47,294 nucleotides of DNA from a virus. The stretch is taken from IMG/VR virus record IMGVR_UViG_3300050821_002777, positions 1 through 47,294 of that record; one strand, 5' to 3'. The notes beneath the pieces are model-generated. The model did not search any database, was not told the DNA's origin, and was given only the letters and a program-made list of their open reading frames with translations. The translations under genes and the position numbers were made by a program. This document shows, in pieces, positions 39,901 to 47,294 of the stretch (position 1 is the stretch's first letter; each line of letters starts with the position of its first letter).

Positions 39901-39958
39901 TGTTCGCCTGACGAGCCATCAGCTGGGAGTTTTGGAAATAGTCGTCGACTTCGCTCAT
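33968..39958 (-). CDS. Giant ejected polyvalent protein with metallopeptidase motif
   Basis: A 1996-residue protein, about one eighth of the window. N-terminal 330 residues resemble internal virion proteins (DDYFQNSQLMARQANTAALG). Residues 555-632 (FRIHDETGKKVGWLEV ... FGPSLTRSLIQQL ... GGFRISG) look GNAT-like. His748-Glu-x2-His752 (HESIH) with Glu797/Glu798 (VEESVAEAF) is a zinc metallopeptidase pattern. A long charged helical region follows. Near 1848-1898 are hydrophobic segments (IFTYVIWPTIVEEW, AGAFMGLSSSVLYL). It probably enters the host with the DNA, forming part of the ejection channel and bringing enzymes. Confidence 0.82.
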   Translation of the reverse strand: MSEVDDYFQNSQLMARQANTAALGEDPETAARAVDLSDATGVPASAIYGDVDGFERQHKAALGAGIISDNEHIADYLNSHPMAPRISHDDLGALDDVSRSLAPVGDESRLQKWLKSDSLARTFVSSAKALITPPKEFTEGFGSQPMGQQLFQRPSDIEWASSHPEAAAIAGAASMPVEAMARTTSGLLNLGYENLSKMFGEPFARDMAAMAEWGMMRGDLGVKGGGGGAGGPLTILEKNAELLGQIRSGIEASDIYTPAGHEPPAGIHPLLDDAKKLQTKEDLDVLDEALKSSQQSATRERAADFFSNFIRSHVGEREIGIDAAAIRRIYGDKPPAVDDNLLGWIPDLDKKLAAAEGVGGDVQVPIADWLAKVDPEVAKELHDDIRVRDGGLTVNDTKIGSEIDKPSAQVLSHPDQLRQVPWGENDPTQQPLGPSVPRTEPIKWEVRKEDGMYNVYGDGQIDNAFGHPQDAQNYIDRQSGKTSGQRPGIIGQTTNDNLGAETKQLHPRPEPKSTIAEPLQTTRGAAGLEPLFAVGDRKLELRRRPPSERTYKDEFPADEFRIHDETGKKVGWLEVVPYEGGKKLYIDNIGGFEHLGYGPNAFGPSLTRSLIQQLKEQYPQVEQIGGFRISGAREKAGVAKEAWIKVQPGEALDYRQHEYFKSLLTQNWEELGQGLLGLFHTEGKGLAADSPMGQMVMSELRRLVPEAEADVAHQLKAPGGEVRGVYIPNMRQIIVSLTSPDPIGTARHESIHGLRRMGLLSDKEWATLEKAVYSEDWMGKYDVAERWKNFPKADLVEESVAEAFRDWHSGSATAKDVHPIFEKIKAFFEGIRQSLAELLGHDLSWEEIFKKIDSGEIGSREERERPALAEPAMEVEDAPEGPGLYDRAKALGVTQSHMDRMLRLIDKRNKEDLEGAQRRAEVRQRRRSNAEWKARRTTLRDEVRENLSNRPDLAMDDLFSKQKIKLDPATLSEDQRSRLPKDYVQKKNGVNPDELAPYFGYTSGDALVERLGMLTEDRRRSGMSARDYFNRLVDVETDRRLNAEFGDRQQTILDEAKDQALSETQINLTHEETLAYALKAGVEPQFGKDEVRAMVKKVFDETPVGQISSDRLLQTAGKVGKKIEEAGARGKWDEAYRLSQQRNHAVIAAKLARDYERSRATLDRTAKQFRKREVPNVPAEYTNWVHDILQRVGYPINRSIQDLGENIARQSETTLEDFAAAKEADWMGLRDLPIADFLLDPAFRSKVDDLSHRDFIGLKSSIDVLIKAGRDESKIYREGEAADRATVLSEMRDKLKTFPMKEFPATRGGLSKAVDYPKAFIAGMTNIETLLNRWDRADPNGVFNRYIAYPLAKASNYKNVLQRQYDKALRDLGPIPDRQKLVDAPFVDPLSRTEENPNGSQWSGFTRNNVMAMLQNAGNKSNWTVLARGYGADPEALMQWLHRNTTKEDWDRAQAMGDSVFKSLVSTADRVYERLTGATIEKIPLELIQTPFGEYKGWYHPLIADPIRKEVWEQHPDTGEWERRPTGKKTSVYDDDFFHASTANGYTKKRTGATYPLDLNFDVVPARIRQMIHDIAFRETVLETQKVFDNRAFQAEVTKHYGPIYTDLLMPYLRGIAGAESINSRAQSMAAKVSEYFRQNVISTLIGFNPYTALKHGPTAWVMSMREVGGKDFLSAVTSLYGKSPEIGLKNHEFAMKWSEELQRRERHWQDTIAGENQLLGQDVGARARVVQAGSWLVAQSDMLSAKPTWLAQYEKSISDGLSHGDSVDLADRAVRRAHGSTATTNQPSLVRGGGPLHGWLTSVYGFFGTAMQRRIEIAHDLNDAYQLVKDREINSAAAKVPGIAQNIFTYVIWPTIVEEWVTGLTTDDRRGWGTHLAAGAFMGLSSSVLYLRDMMHAFVTGQDPSAGLIGSPLHDIANTMRDFKKGRQALDRQNAGKTVQHTLTTFGDLTGLAPKTIDNAIRFGIDLVNKQAHPKNLRDVFQGVTRGTEKKRVEK

Positions 39959-41772
39959 TGGGCCTCAGGGGCGTTCGGCGGGAATGCGGCGTCTGCGGGC
40001 TTCTTGGCTGCACCACCGTATTTTTCTTTAAACTGCTGCGCGCGGTAGATACGGCCGATCATGCCGTCGTTAGGGACGACCCCGCGTTTGGCCCAATACG
40101 GGTCCTGACGGATACGCTTGGCTTCGTCCTCTGGGACAGCCATTTTGAACGTGGGTTCTTTGGTATCCCAGAAGATGCCTTTGGCGGTGACTTGTTCTTG
40201 CATCAGCTGGGCACCGATGGTTTTGAGTTCTTCGTGGGAGGGTACCTTGCCCGGGTGGTCTTTGTGGTATTGGTCAAGTTGGTCTTGCAGGGCTCCGGTG
40301 AAGGCGTAGTAGTCCTTACGAGCGTCCTCGCCACCGCGGGGGTCGATGCCAGCAGCGATCATATCGGGCCTGAGAAATTGCAAGGCGCGGGACACCCGGG
40401 GGTCATCGGCGGCTGAGATCGCAGCACGGTGCTGGAGGTTGGTCTGCAGGTCCATCAGCTGCTTGCGTTGGGACAGGGTCAGCTGGCCTTCGGTCCCGAA
40501 GTTCTTCGCCATGAACGAAGCGCGTTCTTCATCGTTGCCGTTCAGGGCCTGTCCACGGTAGGTCTGGTAGGCTTGGAGGTTCTGGGGGTTCACGACGACT
40601 TTGGCCCCACCTGCATTGTTTTGCAGCTGGGTCAAGACCGCTTGTTGTTTCTTCGGGTCCCGCGAGATCGCGTCCCAAGCAGGGCCGACTGCGGGATCGA
40701 TGGCTTTTAGTTCTTCGATCGAAGACGGGAGGATGCCTTCCTTGTTGCCTTTGATCAAGGCTTGGCCGATGGTCCGGACGTTTTGGTTATCCGCGTCGGT
40801 TTCAACCGCTCGCTGGCGATTGTAGTCCGCGATGACCCGCTGGCGAACGTAGTCAGGGAACAGCGGGTCCTTAACGCCATATTTCTTTGCTTCGTCCATC
40901 GCAGCGTCGATGTATTCTTGAACAGGTTTGTTTTCCTCATCGCCATTGCGGCGGTCGGCGAGGACCTTGTCGGAAATGAACCGGGAGCCTTGATCGCGGA
41001 ACTGGGTTTGAACAGTGGCTTGGAGTTTGTTCGCCGTGTTCTCGGTGATCATTTGTTTTTCCACTGCCTCGTCCAGCATCCGCTGGGCACGCGGGGCGTT
41101 GGTCTTAGCAACGGCGAGGATGGTGTTAGCGTAGCCGGTTGAGACAGCATCGCGTTTAGTGGCTGCGATCTGATCCTCGGTCCAGCCGGAATTGCGGCCC
41201 TTGGCTTCGACTTCGGATTCAATCTGTCGGACTGAGCGTTGTTGGGTGATGGGATCGTCGGCATAGACCCCCATGTTATCCTGCGCCAAGCCGATGCGGG
41301 AGTCCGCAGCGCCGTTGGCTGCGACTTTCATCTGCTGGCCCGAGTGGCCCGCAGCGTTGAAGATATTCCGTCCCATGAACCCGAGCGACGATGCGTCGTA
41401 CATCTTCGCGGCCATCGGGTTGCTGATGTTATCCCGGATGTTCGTCCGCAGGTCTTGGAGTTCTTGAATATGCGCCGAGAGGGCTTCAGGCCCCGCGTTG
41501 ATTCCTTCTTTGTTGATGAAATCCGCATGAAGCTTTCCGGATTCCATCATGTATTTAGCGTCTGCGTTCTTCGCCTCCGTTTCGTTCTGGAGGTTCTGCA
41601 TGTTGATAGCTTGGGCCCAGATTTTATCCGAGGCGCTTTCGATAGAGGACCCAAGGCCCTCAAGGGCATGGCCGACCGCGCCACCGAAGGCATCAGCCGG
41701 AACGCCAAGGCCGATCTCTGGCGCGTAGCCAGAGGGATCAGCGGTGGGGGTTAAACCCGGGACTTGCGGCAT
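39955..41772 (-). CDS. Internal virion/ejection protein (gp15-like)
   Basis: A 605-residue protein, largely helical and Gln/Asn/Lys-rich (LEGLGSSIESASDKIWAQAINMQNLQNETEAKNADAKY in sections; AQRMLDEAVEKQMI; NKLQATVQTQF). It has the place and make-up of the second core protein of T7-like phages, between the small core protein and the giant protein, with ATGA coupling to the latter. It likely forms a tube during ejection. Its end is Pro/Ala-rich. Confidence 0.72.
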   Translation of the reverse strand: MPQVPGLTPTADPSGYAPEIGLGVPADAFGGAVGHALEGLGSSIESASDKIWAQAINMQNLQNETEAKNADAKYMMESGKLHADFINKEGINAGPEALSAHIQELQDLRTNIRDNISNPMAAKMYDASSLGFMGRNIFNAAGHSGQQMKVAANGAADSRIGLAQDNMGVYADDPITQQRSVRQIESEVEAKGRNSGWTEDQIAATKRDAVSTGYANTILAVAKTNAPRAQRMLDEAVEKQMITENTANKLQATVQTQFRDQGSRFISDKVLADRRNGDEENKPVQEYIDAAMDEAKKYGVKDPLFPDYVRQRVIADYNRQRAVETDADNQNVRTIGQALIKGNKEGILPSSIEELKAIDPAVGPAWDAISRDPKKQQAVLTQLQNNAGGAKVVVNPQNLQAYQTYRGQALNGNDEERASFMAKNFGTEGQLTLSQRKQLMDLQTNLQHRAAISAADDPRVSRALQFLRPDMIAAGIDPRGGEDARKDYYAFTGALQDQLDQYHKDHPGKVPSHEELKTIGAQLMQEQVTAKGIFWDTKEPTFKMAVPEDEAKRIRQDPYWAKRGVVPNDGMIGRIYRAQQFKEKYGGAAKKPADAAFPPNAPEAQ

Positions 41773-41773
41773 T

Positions 41774-42364
41774 TTACTTCCCTAACCCTACAGATTGGCC
41801 TTGGTACCATTTGCCAGCGACGGAGCCTCCAGCGGAGATAAACGATCCGATTGCGGCGATATCTCCAGCGGTCTTTGCACTGGACGAGGCCATCATGTCA
41901 AGATTGGACTCGGCCTGATCCGTTGCGGCTTTTGACTCAAACCCCCACGCGGTCTTCGCGGCGTCCCAAGAGATCACGTTTTGATCAAACTGCGCGACCT
42001 TGGTTTGAGTATCGCGGACTGCTACGTTCGAGCCCGAGTTCACGTCAAGGCCCGAAGCAGCCTGCATGACCTTGGTCTTGGCTTGATCCTGCCCGGCCTT
42101 AAGCCCTGCTTCTTCGCCTTTGATATCGCCGGATTCGAGGGACCAGTTGGCGTTTTGGAGATTGATTTGTTTGTTGAGTAAGGCCACCCCGGCTTTGTAT
42201 TGGTACGCTGCCGCATTGGCATTGCCAGAGATCATCGAGCCGATGCCCGAGACGACCCCGCCGATGCCGGTGCCGACAGCGCCGATGGTGCCCAACGTGC
42301 CCGCGGTACCGCTGGTAGCGCCTACAGCCGCAACCCCTGCCGTTGCTGAAATCGGATCAACCAT
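41774..42364 (-). CDS. Small internal core protein (gp14-like)
   Basis: A 196-residue protein. The first 50 residues are Gly/Ala/Ile-rich and hydrophobic (GTIGAVGTGIGGVVSGIGSMISG), suited to membrane insertion. The remainder is helical (AYQYKAGVALLNKQINLQNANW, SNLDMMASSSAKTAG), with VNSGSNVAVRDTQ as in gp14-type proteins. It is thought to form the outer-membrane part of the ejection channel. It overlaps the gp13-like gene by 8 bases. Confidence 0.75.
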   Translation of the reverse strand: MVDPISATAGVAAVGATSGTAGTLGTIGAVGTGIGGVVSGIGSMISGNANAAAYQYKAGVALLNKQINLQNANWSLESGDIKGEEAGLKAGQDQAKTKVMQAASGLDVNSGSNVAVRDTQTKVAQFDQNVISWDAAKTAWGFESKAATDQAESNLDMMASSSAKTAGDIAAIGSFISAGGSVAGKWYQGQSVGLGK

Positions 42365-42773
42365 TGGTCTTCCTTATCGTGAAAGGGATCAAGTTCCCTT
42401 GCGGATATTCGAACTCGGCCCCAAGCCAACGAAGCCAACGCTGGGCTGATCCGTTTGAACGAATGCATTGGCCGACGATCGTATCGTATCGTTCGAGCAT
42501 CTTTCGGACTTGAATCTGCGACTGGCGAATGAAGACGAACTGGTGCTTCATCGGCTCCGGGGCCCACATCCAGAGGTAGGCTTGGTTGGAAAGGAACGAT
42601 GGCGGGATCAAGCCCCAGCAGCAGACAAAGTCTCCATCGACGAACCCGGTGTAGACTTGGCCAAGGGTTTGGCAATAGTCGAACATGTCCAGCTGGCGTT
42701 TGTCGAGGTTGCAAAACATCGAGACGAGAGAAGAGACTGGGCTGTTGAATAATGGTTCGACGATTACCCTCAT
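42357..42773 (-). CDS. gp13-like GNAT-fold protein
   Basis: A 138-residue protein. The ATG at 42773 overlaps the preceding stop (ATGA); a longer in-frame start is unlikely. MRVIVEPLFNS, GQVYTGFVDGDFVCCWGLIPP, AYLWMWAPEPMKHQFVFIRQS and WLRWLGAEFEYPQG follow the pattern of GNAT-like small virion proteins coded beside core proteins in T7-like phages. Whether it transfers acyl groups is unknown. Confidence 0.7.
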   Translation of the reverse strand: MRVIVEPLFNSPVSSLVSMFCNLDKRQLDMFDYCQTLGQVYTGFVDGDFVCCWGLIPPSFLSNQAYLWMWAPEPMKHQFVFIRQSQIQVRKMLERYDTIVGQCIRSNGSAQRWLRWLGAEFEYPQGNLIPFTIRKTNG

Positions 42774-45628
42774 TTCGCTGTATCTCCGATCTCGATCTCT
42801 GGGATCACACCGAGGACAGTGCCGGGGTATGGCAGCGGCTGCTGGATGACGTATTGCCCGGGCACGTCCCATTGCGGATCGGAGTACCCACGGGCATCGC
42901 CGGTGACGAGGTTGGTGACGAGTTGGTTTGTCATCGAGCCGACGTTGCCAACGATTAGATCAGCCATGGGGACGGCCGTCGCTGCCGATCGGCCCATGTT
43001 AAGCCCAAGGCAGTCCTTGACCCGAACGGTGACCCCGGCGATTTTCTTCCGCTTGCCTTGGACAGTGGGCTCGCCGAGGTCGAGCGGTAGGGTTTGTAAC
43101 GTCGGGGTATAGGCAAGGCCGACTACGACATGGGTGTAGCCAGTTGCGCCATTGGTCGGGGCCGGGAGAGTGAAGGAACCGTTGGCCCCCATGGTCAGCG
43201 GGGTGATCGCGGAGGTGTTGCCGAGATTGTCGGTCGCGATGCCAACGACCGGAGTGTTAGCAAGATGCTGTGCGCCGGAGAAGTTCAGCGATGCGGCCCC
43301 GAAGAAACTAATGCCTGCATCTACGGCCCAAGCAGAGTCGAGTCCGTTGACGTAGTTGATCTCGGTTACGCGTTCGACGTATTGGACTGTGTGGCCGTTG
43401 ATCACGCGTTGAACCACGGTATAGACTGCGTCGACGTTGCCAGCGGTGACGGTGGATTCGACAACGGTCGCGACGGATTTGAACTGGCCTTGGGTTGTGG
43501 AGTGGGCCCAAGCAATTAGTTCTTGTTCTTTGAGGAAGGTCAGGTTCAGCATCGTGCCATCGTTACGTACGGCCCAGACGAGTTTGAACGGCTCCTCGGC
43601 CCAAGCCCACTCGAGGACTTGGAAGCCGTAGAAGAGATGCGAGGAGAGGACGGAGATGTCGGTCCCGGTGTAGACTTGCGTGTAGAAGTTGAACACCAGA
43701 TCGCGAACGATGGAGCCTTTGGATTGGACGTAGAGGATGTTGTCGGTCGCGACGATTGGCGGGACGTCACTCGCGCCGCTGTAGGCTTGTGGGTTCGCAA
43801 CGAGCGCGGTTGCGTCAAATGCAGCCCCGGGCGATCCGCCGTTCAGCAGCCATGCTTGCTTGTCCGAAAGCATGATCAGGCCTTGCGGCTGCGGGATCAT
43901 GGATTTGATCGTGTTCAGCTGGCCGGAGACAAGAACGTCTTGGATCGCGTTATCGGGCTGCGCCGGGACGGTGGTGTTGAAGTTGTAATAAGCCCCGGGC
44001 TGGGACATGTTGAACTGCTGCGGCGAGGCGATCGGGCCAGCGAGGACGAGTCGTTGCTGCGCGAAGGCCGGGACCGAAGGGTTGCCCGCAGCAGGGGCGC
44101 CGATAGTGGCAGTCGCTGCGGCGGTGCCTACTGTGAAGGAAATCGTAGGCGTGGAGAGATAGCCCGTGCCGGGGTTGGTGAGGGTTATCGAAGCAACGCC
44201 CCAAGTGAAATCGAACGAGGCCCCGGTTCCAACGCCGTTAAAGGACACGCCCGGTTGCGGATTGGTTGGCAAGGCCGAACCAGCTGAACCGCCAATTGCG
44301 GTAAATTGATTTACCTGCGCTGTGAGGACCGCGCCGAATGGATGGGTTACGGTGAGTACCTGTAAGACCATCCCGAGCCCGGGGATGGAAATGCCATCGC
44401 CAACGCTCCAGTTAGTGCCGCCGCTGTCGACTACAACCGTGAGGGGCTTAAGCAAAAGCGATGCGGTTGCATTGGTCCCGCCGGGAGGTGCAGCGGTTAG
44501 GCTGATGCCCGGTACCACAGGTACGGCACCGCCTTGATTGGTCAGGGTAATGCTTTGCACACCGGAGCCGGAGAATGGGCTCTGCGGAACCGGGGCGGGT
44601 TGGGAGAAGTCCGGTACGACGTTTGAATCGAAGAAAGTGGTCTGGGTTACGTTGCCAACGAAGCCGAATAGAGACCCCGTAGGGACACCTGCGCCGTAGC
44701 GGGGATTGGCGCGGTAGACGTTGTAGCTAACCGCGCCGGTCACCGCGGTCCATGTGACGGTGTTGGTGCCGCCAACGGAACGGATGTCGGATGTTAGACC
44801 TATGGTACCGAAGGCCGACGGGCCGGATTCCTGTCCGTTGCCATCGACAGAAGTCACGACGTAGGCGTAGCCGATTGTGGTGCCGCTGGTGAGGGTGCTG
44901 GTAACGGTGGGGGTTGCTGGTGGTTGAATCGTCGGACCGAAGATGATCGAGGTCAAGGACCAATTGGTCGCGGTGGTTAGTATCAACTGCTGTGGCGGGT
45001 GGTTCGGATGGCAGAGGATCATCTGGTTCACGTTTTGCGTGAACTTGACCAATGAGAGTTCTGTGGCAAGGAACGGGGATGCGATGGTGTACACCCGCTG
45101 CGCTGTACCACCGGAGGTATAGGCGCCGGTAAGGACGATCGCGGTGCCGTTGAGATCGGTGAGGGTGTAGGTGTTGGTGGTCGCCCCAGCGATTATGTAA
45201 TAGTTGCCGTTTAGCTGCTGGCCTACGGTACCGACGATGTTGTTCAGCAAAACCCAATCGCCGTTGGCATAGCCATGGGCGGTGTCGGTGATGGTGCTGG
45301 TGCCGATGTTGATCGCGGAGATCGTTGTGGGGTTCTCGAGAACCGGTGCGCCGTTGTTGTGGAACCGAAGGTATTGATCGCCGAATTCGAGAACGTAAGA
45401 GACGGTGAAGCTGGCTTGGAACGGGATCAGGCGAACCTGCGTGGCGGATTTGAAGCATTGGAGAATGTACTTCGTCCCCGCCCGGATCGTTGCCCCGCCA
45501 CGGTAGTCGACGAAGAAGTTCTCCAGCAACGATGCGCCGGAGTGATATTTTTGCAGATCAACCCGGGCATAGAGCGACGGCGCCCATTCACCAGCGTTGA
45601 AGGAAGTTTGGATTACTGGCTGCCCCAT
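42770..45628 (-). CDS. Tail tubular protein B-like (nozzle)
   Basis: A 952-residue protein. The start QTSFNAGEWAPSLYARVDLQKYHSG, with LENFFVDYRGGATIRAGT, is the hallmark of large podovirus tail-tube/nozzle proteins. Internal Gly/Thr-rich segments (VDSGGTNWSVGDGISIP, LTNPGTGYLSTPTISF) resemble inserted beta domains, also seen in the tail tubular A-like protein. The C-terminal part (VGNVGSMTNQLVTNLVTG) is also beta-rich. It extends the portal channel and connects to fibres. Confidence 0.85.
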   Translation of the reverse strand: MGQPVIQTSFNAGEWAPSLYARVDLQKYHSGASLLENFFVDYRGGATIRAGTKYILQCFKSATQVRLIPFQASFTVSYVLEFGDQYLRFHNNGAPVLENPTTISAINIGTSTITDTAHGYANGDWVLLNNIVGTVGQQLNGNYYIIAGATTNTYTLTDLNGTAIVLTGAYTSGGTAQRVYTIASPFLATELSLVKFTQNVNQMILCHPNHPPQQLILTTATNWSLTSIIFGPTIQPPATPTVTSTLTSGTTIGYAYVVTSVDGNGQESGPSAFGTIGLTSDIRSVGGTNTVTWTAVTGAVSYNVYRANPRYGAGVPTGSLFGFVGNVTQTTFFDSNVVPDFSQPAPVPQSPFSGSGVQSITLTNQGGAVPVVPGISLTAAPPGGTNATASLLLKPLTVVVDSGGTNWSVGDGISIPGLGMVLQVLTVTHPFGAVLTAQVNQFTAIGGSAGSALPTNPQPGVSFNGVGTGASFDFTWGVASITLTNPGTGYLSTPTISFTVGTAAATATIGAPAAGNPSVPAFAQQRLVLAGPIASPQQFNMSQPGAYYNFNTTVPAQPDNAIQDVLVSGQLNTIKSMIPQPQGLIMLSDKQAWLLNGGSPGAAFDATALVANPQAYSGASDVPPIVATDNILYVQSKGSIVRDLVFNFYTQVYTGTDISVLSSHLFYGFQVLEWAWAEEPFKLVWAVRNDGTMLNLTFLKEQELIAWAHSTTQGQFKSVATVVESTVTAGNVDAVYTVVQRVINGHTVQYVERVTEINYVNGLDSAWAVDAGISFFGAASLNFSGAQHLANTPVVGIATDNLGNTSAITPLTMGANGSFTLPAPTNGATGYTHVVVGLAYTPTLQTLPLDLGEPTVQGKRKKIAGVTVRVKDCLGLNMGRSAATAVPMADLIVGNVGSMTNQLVTNLVTGDARGYSDPQWDVPGQYVIQQPLPYPGTVLGVIPEIEIGDTAK

Positions 45629-46764
45629 TAAGAATACCCCGGCCAGATGGCTCCCCAGTTGAACCCGGTGTTGTACGGGCCAGAATAGTCTTCTACGTAA
45701 TCGATCCCACGGATGCGGAGCCAGTCTGGGGTTACGTCGTTGACCTTTAAGCCTTCGTTCGCATCGGTCCCCCGGGCTTCGATTATCATCGCGTTGGCTT
45801 CGGCGATTTTGAGATTCGCGAGTTGCTTATCGCCAGACAGGGCGATGCAAAGGCGGGCACCGAGGATCAACGCGAAGGCTTCTTGGAAGTCATCGTCGAA
45901 GATGTTCTCGTCGGTGACATCGCGGACGTAGTTGAGGATTGCGAATTCTTGGTTGGTGAGGATCACCCGCTGATCGGCTGGGGTCGCGGAGAAGACCGGG
46001 GTGCATGTGAAGCCGGTGCCAGCGCCAGTGGTGGAGCCTTGGACGACTGGAGTGGTAGCGTATTGGTAGAGATAGCTGCCAGTGAACGGGGTGTTTTCGC
46101 CGCGGGTCACGGCAACGACAGAGACGCCGGTGACTACGCCAGCGGCAACGGAGGTGACTTTTAGCACCGCCGCGGCGCCTTGAGGCGAGCCGACTTGGAA
46201 TGTGCCAATGGCGTTGTTGAGGACTGAGGCTGCTGGCTGGAGGGCAAGGATGATGGTATCGTTGACCGCGTATCCGGTACCGCCATTGTTTATGGCTACG
46301 CTGGTGACGTTGAAGAATTGGTCAACCCCGACAGAGTATTTGACCGGTGGTCCTTGCCAGAATGTCGGCGCACCACCGGTAACGGCAGTGGTGATTGGAA
46401 TGCCCGAGGCGAAGCCCGTGGCGGTCTGTGGGGTCACCCAGCACGCGCGGAGGCAGTCGACGGGGTATTGGTATTCATAAGCCCACGGCGGTGCTGGCTG
46501 GCCCTTGCCCCAGATTTGTGCCGCGGCCGATGTGTTTTCCGGAGTGCCCGGAACGGAGGTTATGTAAGTCATATTCGCCGTGTTGAACGCACAGGCCCAC
46601 GGAGCCATCCGAAGCAAACGTCGCCGGAAAGGAACATAGACGATGTTTGCTTGGATGACTTCGTTAGACTGAGGCGGATTCGCGGCGAGTTGCGCAGCGG
46701 TTATGGTCGTGCGAGACCCGAAGGTCTGCAGGGCTCGGTTGATCATACCCGCTTGGTCGGTCAT
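45628..46764 (-). CDS. Tail tubular protein A-like (gatekeeper)
   Basis: A 378-residue protein. MINRALQTFGS, EVIQANIVYVPFRRRLLRMAPWACA at the start and YVRDVTDENIFDDDFQEAFALILGARLCIALSG near the end are typical of T7 gp11-like adaptor proteins under the portal. Between them, residues about 150-260 hold an inserted beta piece (INNGGTGYAVNDTIIL, TGVSVVAVTRG), making it nearly twice the usual 200 residues. The insert resembles segments of the tail tubular B-like protein. Confidence 0.82.
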   Translation of the reverse strand: MTDQAGMINRALQTFGSRTTITAAQLAANPPQSNEVIQANIVYVPFRRRLLRMAPWACAFNTANMTYITSVPGTPENTSAAAQIWGKGQPAPPWAYEYQYPVDCLRACWVTPQTATGFASGIPITTAVTGGAPTFWQGPPVKYSVGVDQFFNVTSVAINNGGTGYAVNDTIILALQPAASVLNNAIGTFQVGSPQGAAAVLKVTSVAAGVVTGVSVVAVTRGENTPFTGSYLYQYATTPVVQGSTTGAGTGFTCTPVFSATPADQRVILTNQEFAILNYVRDVTDENIFDDDFQEAFALILGARLCIALSGDKQLANLKIAEANAMIIEARGTDANEGLKVNDVTPDWLRIRGIDYVEDYSGPYNTGFNWGAIWPGYS

Positions 46765-47039
46765 TAGTATTTCCCTTGCGAACCGGAATTGCCACGATTG
46801 GTCCCGCCGATACCGGGGCGGCCGGAATGGGACCCGCCACGGTCAGGACCGTTGGTGATGCCGTAGTTGGCCCCATGGAGCCCGGGGGACTTCGGGTCCA
46901 TGATGTTCTTCGGCCCTTGCGGAGCGGCGTAGTTGTTCACGTCGATGGTATCGCCCGGGCAGATGCCGCCGCATTTGGCAGGGGCCGCCTGCGGCTGGGA
47001 CGAATCGCGGCCGAAGCCGCCGAGGATGTCACGAGCCAT
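46764..47039 (-). CDS. Gly/Asn-rich short protein
   Basis: A 91-residue low-complexity protein (MARDILGGFGRDSSQPQ...) rich in Gly, Pro, Asn and Ser, with one Cys pair (KCGGICPG). Likely disordered. It overlaps both neighbours at stop/start bases, which supports it as a gene. Function unknown. Confidence 0.6.
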   Translation of the reverse strand: MARDILGGFGRDSSQPQAAPAKCGGICPGDTIDVNNYAAPQGPKNIMDPKSPGLHGANYGITNGPDRGGSHSGRPGIGGTNRGNSGSQGKY

Positions 47040-47294
47040 TAGACCCTCCGCTTAAGTTGCGACGGTTGATCAGGTTCGGCCGGGGGATCATCGTCACCGT
47101 CACCGTCCGGATCGCCTTCTTCCCTTGGCTCTACCGCCGGATCGTGTTCGATCGCTGCGAGCCTATCCGCTTCATCCGCCGCGGCCTTTTCGTTCTTGGC
47201 CTTGCGCTTAGCTTCGACAACGTCTTTCAGCTGAGCGTTTTCTTCGATCTGCAGGTCATAGGCGTAGTCCCTGATATGCGACAGGGTTGATCCC
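47039..47294 (-). CDS. Acidic protein, 5' part missing
   Basis: Only the last 84 codons are inside the window. The visible part begins with a helix (SHIRDYAYDLQIEENAQLKDVVEAKRKAKNEKA) and turns into an acidic, Pro/Asp/Gly-rich tail (GDPDGDGDDDPP) ending QLKRRV. It overlaps the next start (TAATG). The frame does not join the cut gene at the other window end. Confidence 0.6.
   Translation of the reverse strand, partial: GSTLSHIRDYAYDLQIEENAQLKDVVEAKRKAKNEKAAADEADRLAAIEHDPAVEPREEGDPDGDGDDDPPAEPDQPSQLKRRV

Noticed and set aside
1-47294. Treating the window as a complete circle
   Set aside because: The cut gene at base 1 read into base 47294 meets a stop after about 12 codons and is out of frame with the acidic protein, so sequence is missing between the ends.

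Overview
The window is a phage genome segment. It is almost fully coding, with tightly packed genes, many ATGA/TAATG/TGATG stop-start overlaps, no rRNA, and a complete podovirus-style virion module. The head genes (terminase, portal, Bbp19-like protein, scaffold, capsid, Bbp16-like cement protein) resemble those of the Bordetella BPP-1 group of podophages. The tail and ejection genes (tail tubular A and B-like proteins, GNAT-like gp13-type protein, two core proteins, a 1996-residue ejected protein) are of the T7 type. Several products point to an alphaproteobacterial, Bradyrhizobium-like host: an outer-membrane-type protein whose mature end starts ADLPVKA, a secreted protein with WYPKECCSDHDC, and signal-peptide-bearing tail proteins starting QCSGVF. 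The host is inferred from remembered family resemblance, not from a search. I see no integrase, no lysogeny repressor, no reverse transcriptase and no phage RNA polymerase. Expression seems to rest on host sigma-70-type promoters, four of which have near-perfect boxes and exactly 17-bp spacers.

Layout. On the minus strand, from 11470 down to 1, run GIY-YIG nuclease, small and large terminase, portal, scaffold, capsid, decoration and tail/fibre proteins, ending in an SGNH hydrolase cut by the window edge. The same strand resumes at the other end, from 47294 down to 31806: an acidic protein (cut), tail tubular A and B-like proteins, ejection proteins, endolysin, holin candidate, outer-membrane-like protein and a membrane coiled-coil protein. 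The two halves read as one virion module of a circular or circularly permuted genome, but the cut genes do not join in frame, so some sequence is missing between the window ends. On the plus strand, 12.4-31.8 kb holds the early/replication module: many small proteins, a tRNA-Gln, a UvrD-like helicase, a Cas4/RecB-like nuclease, a Sak4-like ATPase, an Acb2-like anti-CBASS protein beside a RyR-domain protein, a DUF669-like protein, a UDG-exonuclease fusion, a family A DNA polymerase and a DUF3987-like ATPase.

The divergent region between modules (11.5-12.6 kb) carries a promoter at each side, repeated GTTGCAGCG words and a long imperfect inverted repeat, and is the best candidate for an origin or control region. 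The modules converge at 31805/31806 with no spacer. Two further promoters (15.85 and 19.96 kb), two plus-strand terminators (15.79 and 27.49 kb) and two structured untranslated regions (13.78-13.89 and 14.71-14.82 kb) divide the early module.

The most interesting points are the counter-defence-like cluster at 26.2-27.0 kb, the exonuclease domain split over two genes, the tRNA nested in a SWIM-finger gene, the long inverted repeat, the multi-branched leader RNA near 14.75 kb, and the group of virion and lysis-region proteins carrying export signals.
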